Of a stretch of DNA of 64,000 nucleotides, positions 32,105 through 64,000 are shown one piece after another (the stretch's first letter is position 1; each line of letters starts with the position of its first letter). The DNA is from Phascolarctos cinereus (taxonomy: Eukaryota; Chordata; Mammalia; Diprotodontia; Phascolarctidae). The translations under genes were made by a program, and so were the position numbers. The stretch covers positions 14,548,501-14,612,500 of the forward strand of contig NW_018343982.1 of assembly GCF_002099425.1 (NCBI RefSeq), read 5' to 3'. The notes under the pieces were generated by a model. It saw only the letters and a list, made by a program, of their open reading frames with translations. It was not told where the DNA came from and did not search any database.

Positions 32105-32645
32105 TCTGTTGGGGTATATGGGATGTGCAAGGAGGGCTAGTACCTCTGATATGAGGTCTTGCTAAACCATTTTCAGGGCCACTCATCCACCTTTGGCACT
32201 TAATTCTAACCTGTGGCTCCAAGAAGCTATAGTGTGAGCAATGACCACACTCGGGTAAAACTGTCTCAGCAGATGGACTAAACCAGGTTGAGGGTGACCA
32301 ATGGGCCCCACACCCATCAGTAAGTTAGGGGTTGTCTACTCCAAGCATGTGAAGACTTCCCCAGGTGAGATGGGCAGATGAGATCAATTTGTTCCAAAGG
32401 CCATGAAAGTGGGTGAAGCAGGTGCTGTGAAGCACTTAGAGCTCGGTCAGACATTGCAGACTGCCAAGGTCATCCACTGCATCCGAGGCCATCACCAGTG
32501 TTCTTCATTTCTGTCTTGCCACTGGACTTCAATGACTGTGGAAGACAGAGAGAGGCTGACAACTTTGTGCAACTCTGCCTCACTTAAATCCAATTCACAC
32601 ACATGATGTCATTGGTCTTCTTCCAAAACAAAGGGCAAACAACAA
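32105..32645 (-). mobile_element. Marsupial retroposon, 'gaagaggaccatgacatcag' family, long copy
   Basis: Read in reverse it begins 'gttgttgtttgccctttgtt', then 'gaattggatttaagtgaggc' and 'ccagtggcaagacagaaatg', and extends about 300 bp further than the plus-strand copies at 18897 and 59583. Confidence 0.75.
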
Positions 32646-32839
32646 CTGCTCTGTACAACAGTGACGTATGAATTACTTGGGACAAAAAAATTTAAATTAC
32701 TGACATACAATAAAACTTATGAATTTTTACATCTTAAAAAAATTGAATATATAATATGCTCTTTTTGTTGTTGTTGCTACAATCTCTTGTTTTACAATAC
32801 CTTGGCCCAAGATTTTGCCACATGTTCTTTAATTCTTCA

Positions 32840-33345
32840 TGGTCAAAGGATAAAAGACAGTTTTCAAAAGAAGAAATCAAATCTATAATAGTCATATGAA
32901 AAATGCTCTAAATCACTAATAATTAGAGAAATGCGAATTAAAATAACTCTGAGGTGCCACCTCACACTATCAAACTGAGTAATATGGTATAAAAGGAAAA
33001 TGACAAATGATGGAGAGGATGTGAAAAAATTGGTACACTAATGCAGTGCCGGTGGAGTTGTGAACTGGTCCACCCATTCTTGTGAACAATTTGGAACTTT
33101 GCTCAAAGGGCTATAAAATCACATACCATTTAGTCCAATAATACCACTACTAAGCTATACCTCAACAAGAGCAAAGAGAAAGGAAAAAGACCCATATGTA
33201 CAAAAAAAAAATTATAGCTGCTCTTTTTCATGAAGGCAAAGAATTAGAAATTGAAGGGATGCACATCAATTGGGAAATGACTGAACAAGTTGTGGTATAT
33301 GATTATGATTTAATACTATTATGCTATAAGAAATGATGAAGAGGA
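32840..33345 (+). mobile_element. L1 ORF2 C-terminal fragment
   Basis: 'aatcactaataattagagaa', 'gtgccacctcacactatcaa', 'gagttgtgaactggtccacc', 'caattgggaaatgactgaac'. Confidence 0.92.
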
Positions 33346-33524
33346 TGGTTTCAATTTTTTTCATAACAAGGATTAGCTACATTTTTATACTAGTGTGTTT
33401 TCACTGTTTTTCCATCTTTAAATGATCTTAGTCAGTATCATGTTACCATCAAAATGGAGGACTAGACATTTTCTCCACTACAAGGTTTATACTCCAAGGA
33501 CATATATTGATAAGGAGGCCACTG

Positions 33525-33811
33525 ATAAGGAGGAAGTCCCATATACACCAAAACATTTATAGCAGCAATTTTTGTAATAGTAAAGAGCTGGAAACAAAGA
33601 CAATGCCCATTGAATGGAAAATGGCTAAACAAATTATGGTACACAAATATAGCAGAATATTACTGTGGTGTAAGAAATGATGAATGTGATGAATACAGTG
33701 AAGCATGGAAAGATGCACATAAACTGATGCAGAGTGAAGTAATCAGAGCCAAAAAAAAGCCACACCCAAATAAACCAATATACACAATGATTACGACAAT
33801 GTAAATGAAAG

Positions 33812-33854
<43 letters not shown>

Positions 33855-33960
33855 TATAGGAAGAGTCTCTGGGATGAGAAGGAAAGGATGCTGAGGAAAA
33901 CTTTGGTGATGTAAAAGAAACAAAAAATATTTTTAAAGTATTAAAAATAAGAAACATATG
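33525..33960 (+). mobile_element. Second L1 ORF2 end and 3' UTR fragment
   Basis: 'acatttatagcagcaatttt', 'gaatggaaaatggctaaaca', 'aaagatgcacataaactgat', then a (CA)20 run at 33812-33851 and an A-rich end. It repeats ORF2 sequence already present in 32840-33345, so it is an independent copy. Confidence 0.88.
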
Positions 33961-34545
33961 CCAAGCTATTGAGGAATCAATTACAATTCTCCAACTGCCT
34001 CATATCTCTAAAAGTCTTTGCTTATTTTTTGAAGATTTATCAGGGCATTTCACAGAAATAGTTTGTCAATTTGTGATATTGTTTTTGATTACATTGTTTT
34101 GAGCTTTGTTTTAACTGATCTTATTTCCTTGTGAGCTTTAATAATCTTTAATAGGCTTGTCTTCTACCTATACCTGCTGTAATATCTCTAAAAGTTACTG
34201 AAGTGGGCTGTTTAAGAGCTACAAGCTTTGCATATTTCCTTGGAGAAATAGCAATTCTTTTAAAAAAAACACAGAATTAAAAATACAATAAAAGGAAACA
34301 ATGAAGTACACATGTATGGCAGGGAATCTATATTAAACTAACAAACAACTAACCAAAATTGGAGAAACCTTCTAAATCTGATTTTATCTGTTCTAAGTCA
34401 AATAATCTGAAGCAGCTTAGTGTCACTGTTATCATCAGTGTCACAAAATGAAATCATATTCCAATTACTGCTTGTCTGAAGTAATTTGCTTACCATTCTA
34501 GGGTACAGTCCCTCCTAACCACATGCCTAGATTATTGAAATCTCT
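33961..34545. other. Unclassified sequence
   Basis: No gene or repeat recognised. Confidence 0.4.
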
Positions 34546-34547
34546 TT

Positions 34548-35945
34548 TATAAAAAATCAAATATTTATTTTTCCAATTACATGTAAAAACTATTTTTTGG
34601 GGGGAATTGGGGTTAAATGACTTGCCCAGGGTCACACAGCTAGTAAGTGTGATGTGTTTGGTCTGAGGCCGGATTTGAACTCAGGTCGTCCTGATTTCAG
34701 GGCTGGTGCTCTATCCACTGCACCATCTAGCTGCCTTGTAAAAACAATTTTTAACATTAGTTTTTTAAAACTTTGAGTTCCAACTTCTCTCCCTCCCTCC
34801 CTCCCTCTCTCATTGAAAAGGTAGGCAATTTGATATAGGTTAAATATGTGCAGTCATACAAAATATATTTCCATATTAGTTGTGTTGTAAAAGAAAATAG
34901 TCAAAAAGAAACACACACACACACACAAACAAACAAAATAAAAACAATATGCTTTGATCTGCATTCAGTCTCCATCAATTCTTTCTCTAGAGGTGAATAG
35001 CATTTTCCATAATAAGTCCTTCGGAATTGTCTTGGATCTTTGTATTGCTAAAAATAGCTACCTCAGTTCAGTTGTTCATCATACAATATTGCTATTACTC
35101 TTGTACAATGTTCTCATATTCTCACTTCACTTTGCAATCAGTTCATATAAGTCTTTCTAGGTTTTTCTGAAAATATCCTACTTGTTTCTTATAGCACAAT
35201 AGCATTCCATCACAATCATATAGTACAACTTGTTTAGCTATTCCCCAATTGATGGGAATCCTTTCAATTCCCAATTCTTTTCACCATAAAAAGAACTGTT
35301 ATAAATAATTTTGTATATATGGATCCTGTTTATTTCTTTAAATCTGGTTGGGATACAGACCTAGCAGTGGTATTGTTTAGTCAAAGGGTATGCACAGTTT
35401 TATAACCCTATGGGTATAGCTCCAAATTGCTCTCCAGAATGGTCAAATCAGTTAAGTAACCCCATCAACAGTGCATCAGTGTCCCATTTTCCCCACATCA
35501 CATCCAACATTTGTCATTTTCCTTTTCTACTGTATTAGCCAATCTGATATGTGTAAGGTAGTACCTCAGAGTTGTTTTAATTTGTATTTCTCTAATTGAT
35601 AGTGATTTAGAACACTTTTTCATATTACTATGTATAACTTTAATTTCTTCATCTGAAAACTGCCTGTTCATATTCTTTGTCCGTTTATCAATTGGGGAAT
35701 GACTCTCTTATAATTTGACTCAGTCCTCTATATATTTGAGAAATAAGGCCTTTATCAGAGAAATTTGTTGTAAACAATTTCCTCCAGTTTTATGCTTTCC
35801 TTTTAATCTTGACGGCATTGATTTTGTTACCTTTTAATTTATGTAATCAAAATTATCCATTTAATATCCCATAATGCTCAATATCTCTTGTTTGGTCATA
35901 AATTTTTCCCTTATCCATAGATCTGACAGGTAAACTATTCCATGC
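34548..35945 (-). mobile_element. Antisense L1, 5'-truncated
   Basis: 3' UTR first (C-rich ccctccctccctccctc at 34789-34809), then ORF2 C-terminus to 35945 ('gcattccatcacaatcatat', 'ccaatctgatatgtgtaagg', 'tccatagatctgacaggtaa'). Confidence 0.92.
34591..34737 (-). mobile_element. CORE-SINE, short A-tailed type, in L1 3' UTR
   Basis: 'gaattggggttaaatgactt' to 'ccatctagctgcc' antisense; direct repeats TGTAAAAAC at 34582-34590 and 34738-34746. Confidence 0.92.
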
Positions 35946-35984
35946 CAAACTATTCCATATTAAAGGGTATATATAACCCTTTGC

Positions 35985-36625
35985 AATCTCCTCTTAATGG
36001 AAATTTCTTCTCGTATTCTCGCTTCCCATTCCAATCCATACTTCCCATCACTGCCAGAATAATATTTCTTAGACACAGATCTAATCATGACACTTCTCTG
36101 TTCAAAACTCTTCCATATGTTTCTATTGCCCCTTAAGTAAAGTTCCAGTTCCTTACCTGGCATTCAAGGCCATCCATCTCTTCCCATTTTATAATGTGCT
36201 ACTCTCCTCTTTGCACTCTATGTTTTAGACACTCTATGGACTATTTCCTGTACCCCAGACATGCTCTGTGCTCTCTTATCTCCATACATTGGCTCATACT
36301 GAACCTCATGGAATATTCTCCCCTTTCATCTCTTCCTTCAAAGTCTAACTCAAATGCCATCTTCTTCATGAAGCCTTCTTTGATCCCCAAGTCAATAATA
36401 GACCTCAGGTAGCAATATTTTTTCACATCTGTCTAATGCACTTATCATGTAATACAATTTATTAGAAATATCTAATGTGTATCTTGCACAATGCATACAT
36501 GCACATTAGCCTGTAAGCTCCACAAAGGCAGGAATTGTATCTTAACTCTGTACATCTTTCATTGTTTAGCCCAGTGTTCTGAACTCAGCTGGTTCCTAAT
36601 ATTTTCTGATTGAATATATGATTAG
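35985..36625 (+). mobile_element. L2 LINE, long 3' portion
   Basis: 'cattccaatccatacttccc', 'agacacagatctaatcatga', 'cctggcattcaaggccatcc', 'actcaaatgccatcttcttc', 'tgtaagctccacaaaggcag'. About 640 bp, the longest plus-strand L2 piece here. Confidence 0.85.
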
Positions 36626-36769
36626 CCAGTCAGTCAATAAGCACTTATTAAATAATTCCTATGTGCCACACACTGTGTTAAATGTTAGGGAAGGGCAAAA
36701 ACACTGACCCTGCCCTCTAAGAACTCACATTCCAGTATAGGAAACTATACAAACAATCATGTACATGCA

Positions 36770-36771
<2 letters not shown>

Positions 36772-36867
<96 letters not shown>

Positions 36868-36880
36868 AAGAGAGAGAGAG
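36772..36880. repeat. (TA)n(TG)n(GA)n compound microsatellite
   Basis: TA 36772-36814, TG 36815-36866, then GA to 36880. It is the left member of a mirror pair. Confidence 0.97.
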
Positions 36881-37040
36881 ATGTGACCCTGGGCAAGTCA
36901 CTTGACCATGTTTGCCTCAGTTTCCTCATCTGTAAAATGAGCTGGAGAAGGAAATAGCAAATCACTCTAGTATCTTTACCAAGAAAACCTCAAAAGGGGT
37001 TATGAAGAGTTGAATACAATTAAAAATAACTAAACAACAA
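36881..37040 (+). mobile_element. 3' half of an RTE-tailed CORE-SINE
   Basis: Starts in the CORE ('atgtgaccctgggcaagtca') and keeps the RTE-like end ('aaaataactaaacaacaac'). Confidence 0.9.
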
Positions 37041-37073
37041 CTATATATGTATGTATGTGTATATACACATATT

Positions 37074-37076
<3 letters not shown>

Positions 37077-37160
<84 letters not shown>
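37077..37160. repeat. (GT)n(AT)n compound microsatellite
   Basis: GT 37077-37118, AT 37119-37160: the order of the left tract reversed. Confidence 0.97.
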
Positions 37161-37167
<7 letters not shown>

Positions 37168-37560
37168 CATATGTAGAAGATGGAAGATAGTCTCAGAAGA
37201 AAGGCACTAGCAGTGAGGAGGACCAGGAAAATGTTCTTACAGAAGGCAAGATTTGAGCTGTGTTTTGAAGGAACCAGGGAAACCAATAGGCAGAGGTGAG
37301 GTAGAAGAGCATTCCAGGAATGAGGGACAACCATTGAAAAAATGCAAAGTTACTGTGTTTAGATGTGGTGGATGTGATGGAGTATTATGCATGAGGAACA
37401 GCAAGAAGGAGGTTGGTTCTGGATCATGAAGTATGTGGAGAGGAGTGAAGTATAATAGACCACAAAGATAGGAGGAAGGTTGTAAAGGGCTTTAAATTCC
37501 AGATAGAGGATTTTATATTTGATTCTGCAGGTAATAGAGAATCCTGTTTCAGAATTTCTG

Positions 37561-38440
37561 GATAGGGGCTCTTTGTAAACCTTTAAGTGCCATATAAATT
37601 TCAATTCATTGTTATTCTTTCCCATGAATGAAAACAATATCAGTGATTCCTAGTTTTTCCTCTCATTGCTTCGATCTGGGCTTAATATTAAATCTCATGT
37701 ATTCTAGAACATCCTAGAATTCATGCATGTCATGCTGACCTGACCCAGTTATCCAACCATCTTCCTACAAATCAGCAGCAGTAATCATAGGCAAATGGCA
37801 TCCCAGAGGGAGAAAGGGGAGGTTGAGAGGACTGGCAAACAGAGTTGCTGAAGTGAGCTAAGATTTTTTTCTCTGTTAAATAGCCTCAATCTCAAAAGAG
37901 ATCTCAGTATCTAACCCTCTTCTGCTTATGGACTTTGACATACAGACCAGGAAATGACACAGACCAAGAAAACAACTCCTCTTCCCCCAGGCTGGCATAT
38001 CTGCAAGCCAATCTTAAACTCAGGTCCTGTTTTTGCCTCACAGAACTGTACCCAGCACAGTATTTCCATTTGGACTTAGATGAAAGTGCTGAGGACTCAT
38101 CATTGCTTATTTATTCAAACAGTGAAGCAGAAACATAGAAATCCAGAGATTTGCTTTTTAACTGCTCAACTCAAAAACAAAACTCTAACCTTCTGCAAAC
38201 TAACCACTCCGGTAACTGTTTCCTCAAAACTAACTGGTCCCTCAGCTTTCTCATCTATCAAGACATGTTCTCTAGGCTCTATAGCATCTGTCCTGTTGTT
38301 GAGAGCATTGCCTTCTTTCAGTTGTCCTTTCCTATGTACCCAGATCTGATTTGAAGAGTCTAGAAGGTCACAGGTACCCCACCTCTATAAGCACGTCCTA
38401 GTTGTCCCTCTTCTGATGTAGCACTTCCTATTTAGACATA
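37561..38440. other. Repeat-poor interval
   Basis: No repeat recognised at 37620-38440. Small open frames (37935-38354) have no recognisable product. Confidence 0.4.
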
Positions 38441-38444
38441 GCTC

Positions 38445-38650
38445 AGGTTTACACAGAGCTTTCCAATTTTCTTCACAGCAAACCTTGTCAGGTGAGTGGT
38501 ACAAGTATTATTGCCCACATTTTACAGAGGAGGAAACTGAGACTTGATGACATGAAGCGACTTGTTCTAAGTCACACAGACATGAAGTGGGAAAGTCCAG
38601 ATTCAAATCCTGGTCTCCTGTCATCAAGTTTGTGTAGACTTCTTCCTTAC
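38445..38650 (-). mobile_element. MIR SINE
   Basis: 'acattttacagaggaggaaa', 'tctaagtcacacagacatga', 'agattcaaatcctggtctcc'. Confidence 0.82.
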
Positions 38651-38654
38651 TGCA

Positions 38655-38840
38655 AAGTAAATAAATAAAATAAAATAAATGAACTGACAAATAAGTGAAT
38701 GAATAGATAGGTGAATGAATGAGCAAATAAATAGATGAATGAACAAATAAATTAATAGGTGAATGAATGGATAAATATATAGATAGATAATAAATGAATG
38801 ACCAAATAAATAACTAAATCAAGATAAAAAAATATTAAAC
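38655..38840. repeat. Degenerate AAAT/GAAT/GATA tetranucleotide tract
   Basis: Imperfect 4-bp units over about 185 bp, similar to decayed SINE tails elsewhere in the window. Confidence 0.9.
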
Positions 38841-38884
38841 AGCTGCCAGCTATAGCTCATGCTAGTGGAATGAGCCTCAGGGGC

Positions 38885-38985
38885 AAGTTGCTTTACCTCT
38901 CTGGGCCTCAGTTTCCTCATCTGTAAAATGAGATTAAAATAGAGAATTTCTCAGTTCTGGTCTTCCTGTGACATTATGTGATTCT
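38885..38985 (+). mobile_element. MIR 3' half
   Basis: 'tctctgggcctcagtttcct' and 'catctgtaaaatgagattaa'. Confidence 0.8.
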
Positions 38986-38989
38986 ATTC

Positions 38990-39704
38990 CCATGCTGAAA
39001 AGAAAACTACCTGACTGAATTCTGAATAGCTTGCACTGGACTTTCTCTGTCTAAATTAATTGCAGAAATGGATGTTTCTTTGTCATTTCCTCTCAATTTT
39101 CAAGTCATCATTTTTTCCCTATGTTTCCAAAGGAAACTTATCCATTCTGGTTTTATTCCTGGAGTCACATAGCATGGCATAGACCTCAGCATCCTTTTCA
39201 GGGAGGTTGGACTATGGAACAGGAAAGCTGCCATTTCTCCAGGCCCACAATGACTGGCTTTGTGAAAGATTGTCCTTATCCTAAGACAGATGTATTAGGA
39301 GCCATTTATTCTTTTAAACCACTTCCAAATGCAAATATTTCCCTTATCACAACTATCTGAAAAAGGCAGGGCAGGTGGTATTGAGACAATTTTGTGGAAG
39401 AGTAAATAAACCTTGGGGCACTTGTCCAAGGGCATTGAAACAACCCTGGACTGGAAAGGTGTCTAGATGTCGGGCAGGTTTTCTGCTCTTTTCCACCTCC
39501 CTAGCCTTTTCATTTCTTATTTGATCATCCCTCCCCTTCCCTATCTTGCCTATCACACACACAAAAGAAGGCAGGGGTCTCTTGCTTGCTGAGATAATGG
39601 AAACCGAGGAAACCTTGCAGATAAAGAAGCTCAAAGCTGTATCTGACAGGTCCTGGTTAGGGGTGAGTGAAATGAACAGACTGCAAGTGTTAAAGGCTTG
39701 TCCC
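38990..39704. other. Upstream flank of SLC18A2, repeat-free
   Basis: No repeat recognised. May hold distal promoter elements; no specific site claimed. Confidence 0.4.
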
Positions 39705-39746
39705 CATCTCTCTCTCTCTCTTTCTTTCTCTCTCTCTCTGTCTTGT

Positions 39747-39838
<92 letters not shown>

Positions 39839-39853
39839 TCACAGAGAGAGAGA
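39705..39853. repeat. (CT)n(CA)n microsatellite by the promoter
   Basis: CT-rich tract 39706-39796 followed by CA 39797-39837 and a short GA run. About 210 bp upstream of the CRE. A long pyrimidine run next to alternating CA is able to adopt non-B DNA forms. Confidence 0.97.
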
Positions 39854-39869
39854 ATCCAAAAGCAGCCCA

Positions 39870-40085
39870 GGTTGACGTCTGCTGAGCTGTCCACGGGGGG
39901 AGTGGTGGTGGAGGAGGTAGGGGAATCGAAGGGGTGGGGTCAGGGCACGATCCAAGCTTTAGGTCGTCTAAGTGGGAGGGGGCTGCTCTCTCCTCCTTGC
40001 CCCCTCCTCTCATGCTCTGGTCAGGTTGGTTGGCAGAGCAAGGGCGATAAGAATCGAGCCGTGACGTCAAAGGAGCAGACCCACT
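39870..40085 (+). promoter_or_regulatory. SLC18A2: SLC18A2 proximal promoter
   Basis: TATA-less sequence just upstream of the inferred first exon, moderately GC-rich. A perfect palindromic CRE, TGACGTCA, is at 40062-40069; a variant TGACGTCT is at 39873-39880. CREs are reported in mammalian VMAT2 promoters, so cAMP/CREB control is a reasonable inference. The transcription start is not visible from sequence alone. Confidence 0.65.
40062..40069 (+). promoter_or_regulatory. SLC18A2: Consensus CRE
   Basis: TGACGTCA, the full 8-bp CREB/ATF site, about 200 bp upstream of the exon 1 splice donor. Confidence 0.75.
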
Positions 40086-40266
40086 AAAGCCGAGCCTCTG
40101 GAGGGCATCGTTGAGAGGTGGAGACACAGACTCCGACCCAGACCTGGACGGAGCTAGCGCTCACAGCAGCCGCGGGCTGGTGCTGCTGCCAGAACGGATT
40201 CGACTCACTGGGACAGCTCCCCTGTGGGACTTGCGCTCCGAACTCAGCCCCAGCGCACGTCCCTAG
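40085..40266 (+). other. SLC18A2: SLC18A2 exon 1 (5' UTR), start approximate
   Basis: Noncoding leader exon inferred from a strong donor CCCTAG|GTAAGA (GT at 40267), GC-rich sequence and position just after the CRE. Known VMAT2 genes have a noncoding first exon and start translation in exon 2. No ATG occurs in it. The 5' limit is a guess. Confidence 0.65.
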
Positions 40267-41059
40267 GTAAGAGGCACTGGAGAAGAACTGGTCCCAGGAG
40301 TAGTTCGCGACCTCCTCTCTCAGTGCTTAGACACGACAGGCTTGGCTTGGCTCATTTGAGAGGGGAAGGTCTCTCTCCGCCCATGTTAGGCGGGGGGCGG
40401 AGTTGTAGGGAGACTAGGGCATGGAAGAGGTGGTGGAGAAATCAAATTGAAGGGAGGGTTAGTTAGGGGCAGAGGGGATGAGAAAAGACGGAGAGAATTT
40501 GGAGGTTGAGTTGGGGGCGGGGTGGTCTGGAAGAGAACAGGGTTTGGGACAAATTCTCCCCAAGTAACAGCTCAAATCCATCTACTCCCTGGGTTTTTTT
40601 TTTCCAAAAGCTGAGATTGAATGAAGCCTTTTACCAACCTTGGCGAACACAGATAAAACCTAAAGTCCCATTTGCACACATCCTTTTCCTCCTCATCAGG
40701 ACCAGAGATAGAGGCAGGTTCCGTAAAGGGTTAAAATCTTTGTAAAGAAAGTGCGTCCCACAGCTTCTGGGCTTCTTCCCCAGAAATAGCACTGAAATTA
40801 GACTCACCCTCTCCCTACCCATACCTTTTCGTTTTAATTTTATTTTCAAAAAGTCAATCTTGCCCTGTTAAAGAGAGCTCAATCCCTTGGAAGGGATGCA
40901 ATTGAAAAAGGGATGAAGATTCAATTAGCTCACTAACATTCCTCATTTCCTGGGTTGTAAGATTGGAATGAAGTCAGAAACAGGGAAGTTTCACATTGAA
41001 CAGAGCAAGAGATTGCCAGATCAAGGTTTAATTTAACTATTTGTCCTTTGTATTGGCAG
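40267..41059 (+). other. SLC18A2: SLC18A2 intron 1 (793 bp)
   Basis: GT...AG intron free of interspersed repeats. GC boxes GGGGCGG (40394-40400) and GGGGGCGGGG (40513-40522) are Sp1-type sites near its start. Confidence 0.65.
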
Positions 41060-41089
41060 CAAGAGTCACGCCCAAAGGATCGAGGAATC

Positions 41090-63745
<22,656 letters not shown>

Positions 63746-64000
63746 GTGAGTATGGAAACATCCACTCAATTCAGTGAACTACATACAATGTGTGTTCAGA
63801 CTCTTCCTCCCACCCTCCCCCAGTGACCATCCTATCCCTACTTTCTGCTTACTTATTTAATTAGTGAGGAACAATCCAATTCATTGTGACATTAGATACA
63901 GGGTGTCCAAGGCCTACTCTGTCCGACATGGTGCCAGGAATGCCGCTCGATCTCAACTGTTTCTGAAAGGCCTCAGATCTTGTCTGATATCAGCAGATAG
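63746..64000 (+). other. SLC18A2: Start of SLC18A2 intron 5
   Basis: Begins at a strong GTGAGT donor; no repeat recognised. The window ends here. Confidence 0.85.

Larger units (their letters stand above)
36630..37560 (-). mobile_element. L2-type LINE 3' region with microsatellites and a SINE piece
   Basis: Starts 'caataagcacttattaaata', breaks at the microsatellites, resumes at 37180 and runs through 'agagcattccaggaatgagg' and 'aagggctttaaattccagat'. Confidence 0.8.

Noticed and set aside
1-39000. Search for the last exon of KCNK18, the upstream neighbour in human
   Set aside because: No two-pore potassium channel sequence (GYG selectivity filter with TM segments) was seen; the neighbour must lie outside the window.
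39353-40127. Long overlapping frames of Arg-Glu, Ser-Leu, Thr-His and Cys-Val repeats
   Set aside because: Products of the (CT)n(CA)n microsatellite on both strands; not genes.

Overview
This is a mammalian nuclear window, almost certainly from a marsupial. No bacterial operons, rRNA, tRNA or CRISPR arrays are visible. The marsupial call rests on the repeats: tRNA-headed CORE-SINEs with three kinds of 3' end (short A-rich, RTE-like ending in gactgaacaacaac, and L2/MIR-like), marsupial-type L1, degenerate RTE LINEs, many L2 and CR1/L3 relics, and small hAT-like elements. Subfamily names could not be checked against a library, so they are given by class.

The only host protein gene I can support is the 5' part of SLC18A2 (VMAT2, vesicular monoamine transporter 2), on the plus strand. 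A TATA-less promoter with a perfect CRE (40062-40069) precedes a noncoding first exon (about 40085-40266). Coding exons follow at 41090-41210 (start codon), 42647-42989, 62487-62545 and 63662-63745. Together they encode residues 1-202 plus the first base of codon 203, with consistent splice phases and canonical GT/AG sites. Asp33, Cys117, Lys138 and Arg189 fall at the human VMAT2 positions. The gene continues past the window.

Layout. 1-5020: RTE relic, then a plus-strand L1 lacking its middle. 5021-39000: intergenic sequence dense in MIR, L2, CORE-SINE and L1 copies, with tandem CTCF-like motifs (5098-5161), a full-length 7SL retropseudogene (14163-14457), a 30-nt poly(C) run (12067-12096), nested L1/L2 blocks and one probable old LTR (28346-28900). 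39000-42990: low-repeat promoter, exons 1-3 and short introns. 42990-62486: the 19.5-kb intron 3, with a near-complete but decayed RTE (54040-57000), a 1.85-kb antisense L1 with two SINEs in it, and many MIR, L2 and hAT relics. 62487-64000: exons 4 and 5 and the start of intron 5.

I see no new protein system. The observations most worth checking are the CTCF pair, the 7SL copy, the L1 with an internal deletion and an internal duplication, several repeat-free blocks carrying regulatory-type motifs, and an unrecognised antisense reading frame near 15.9 kb.
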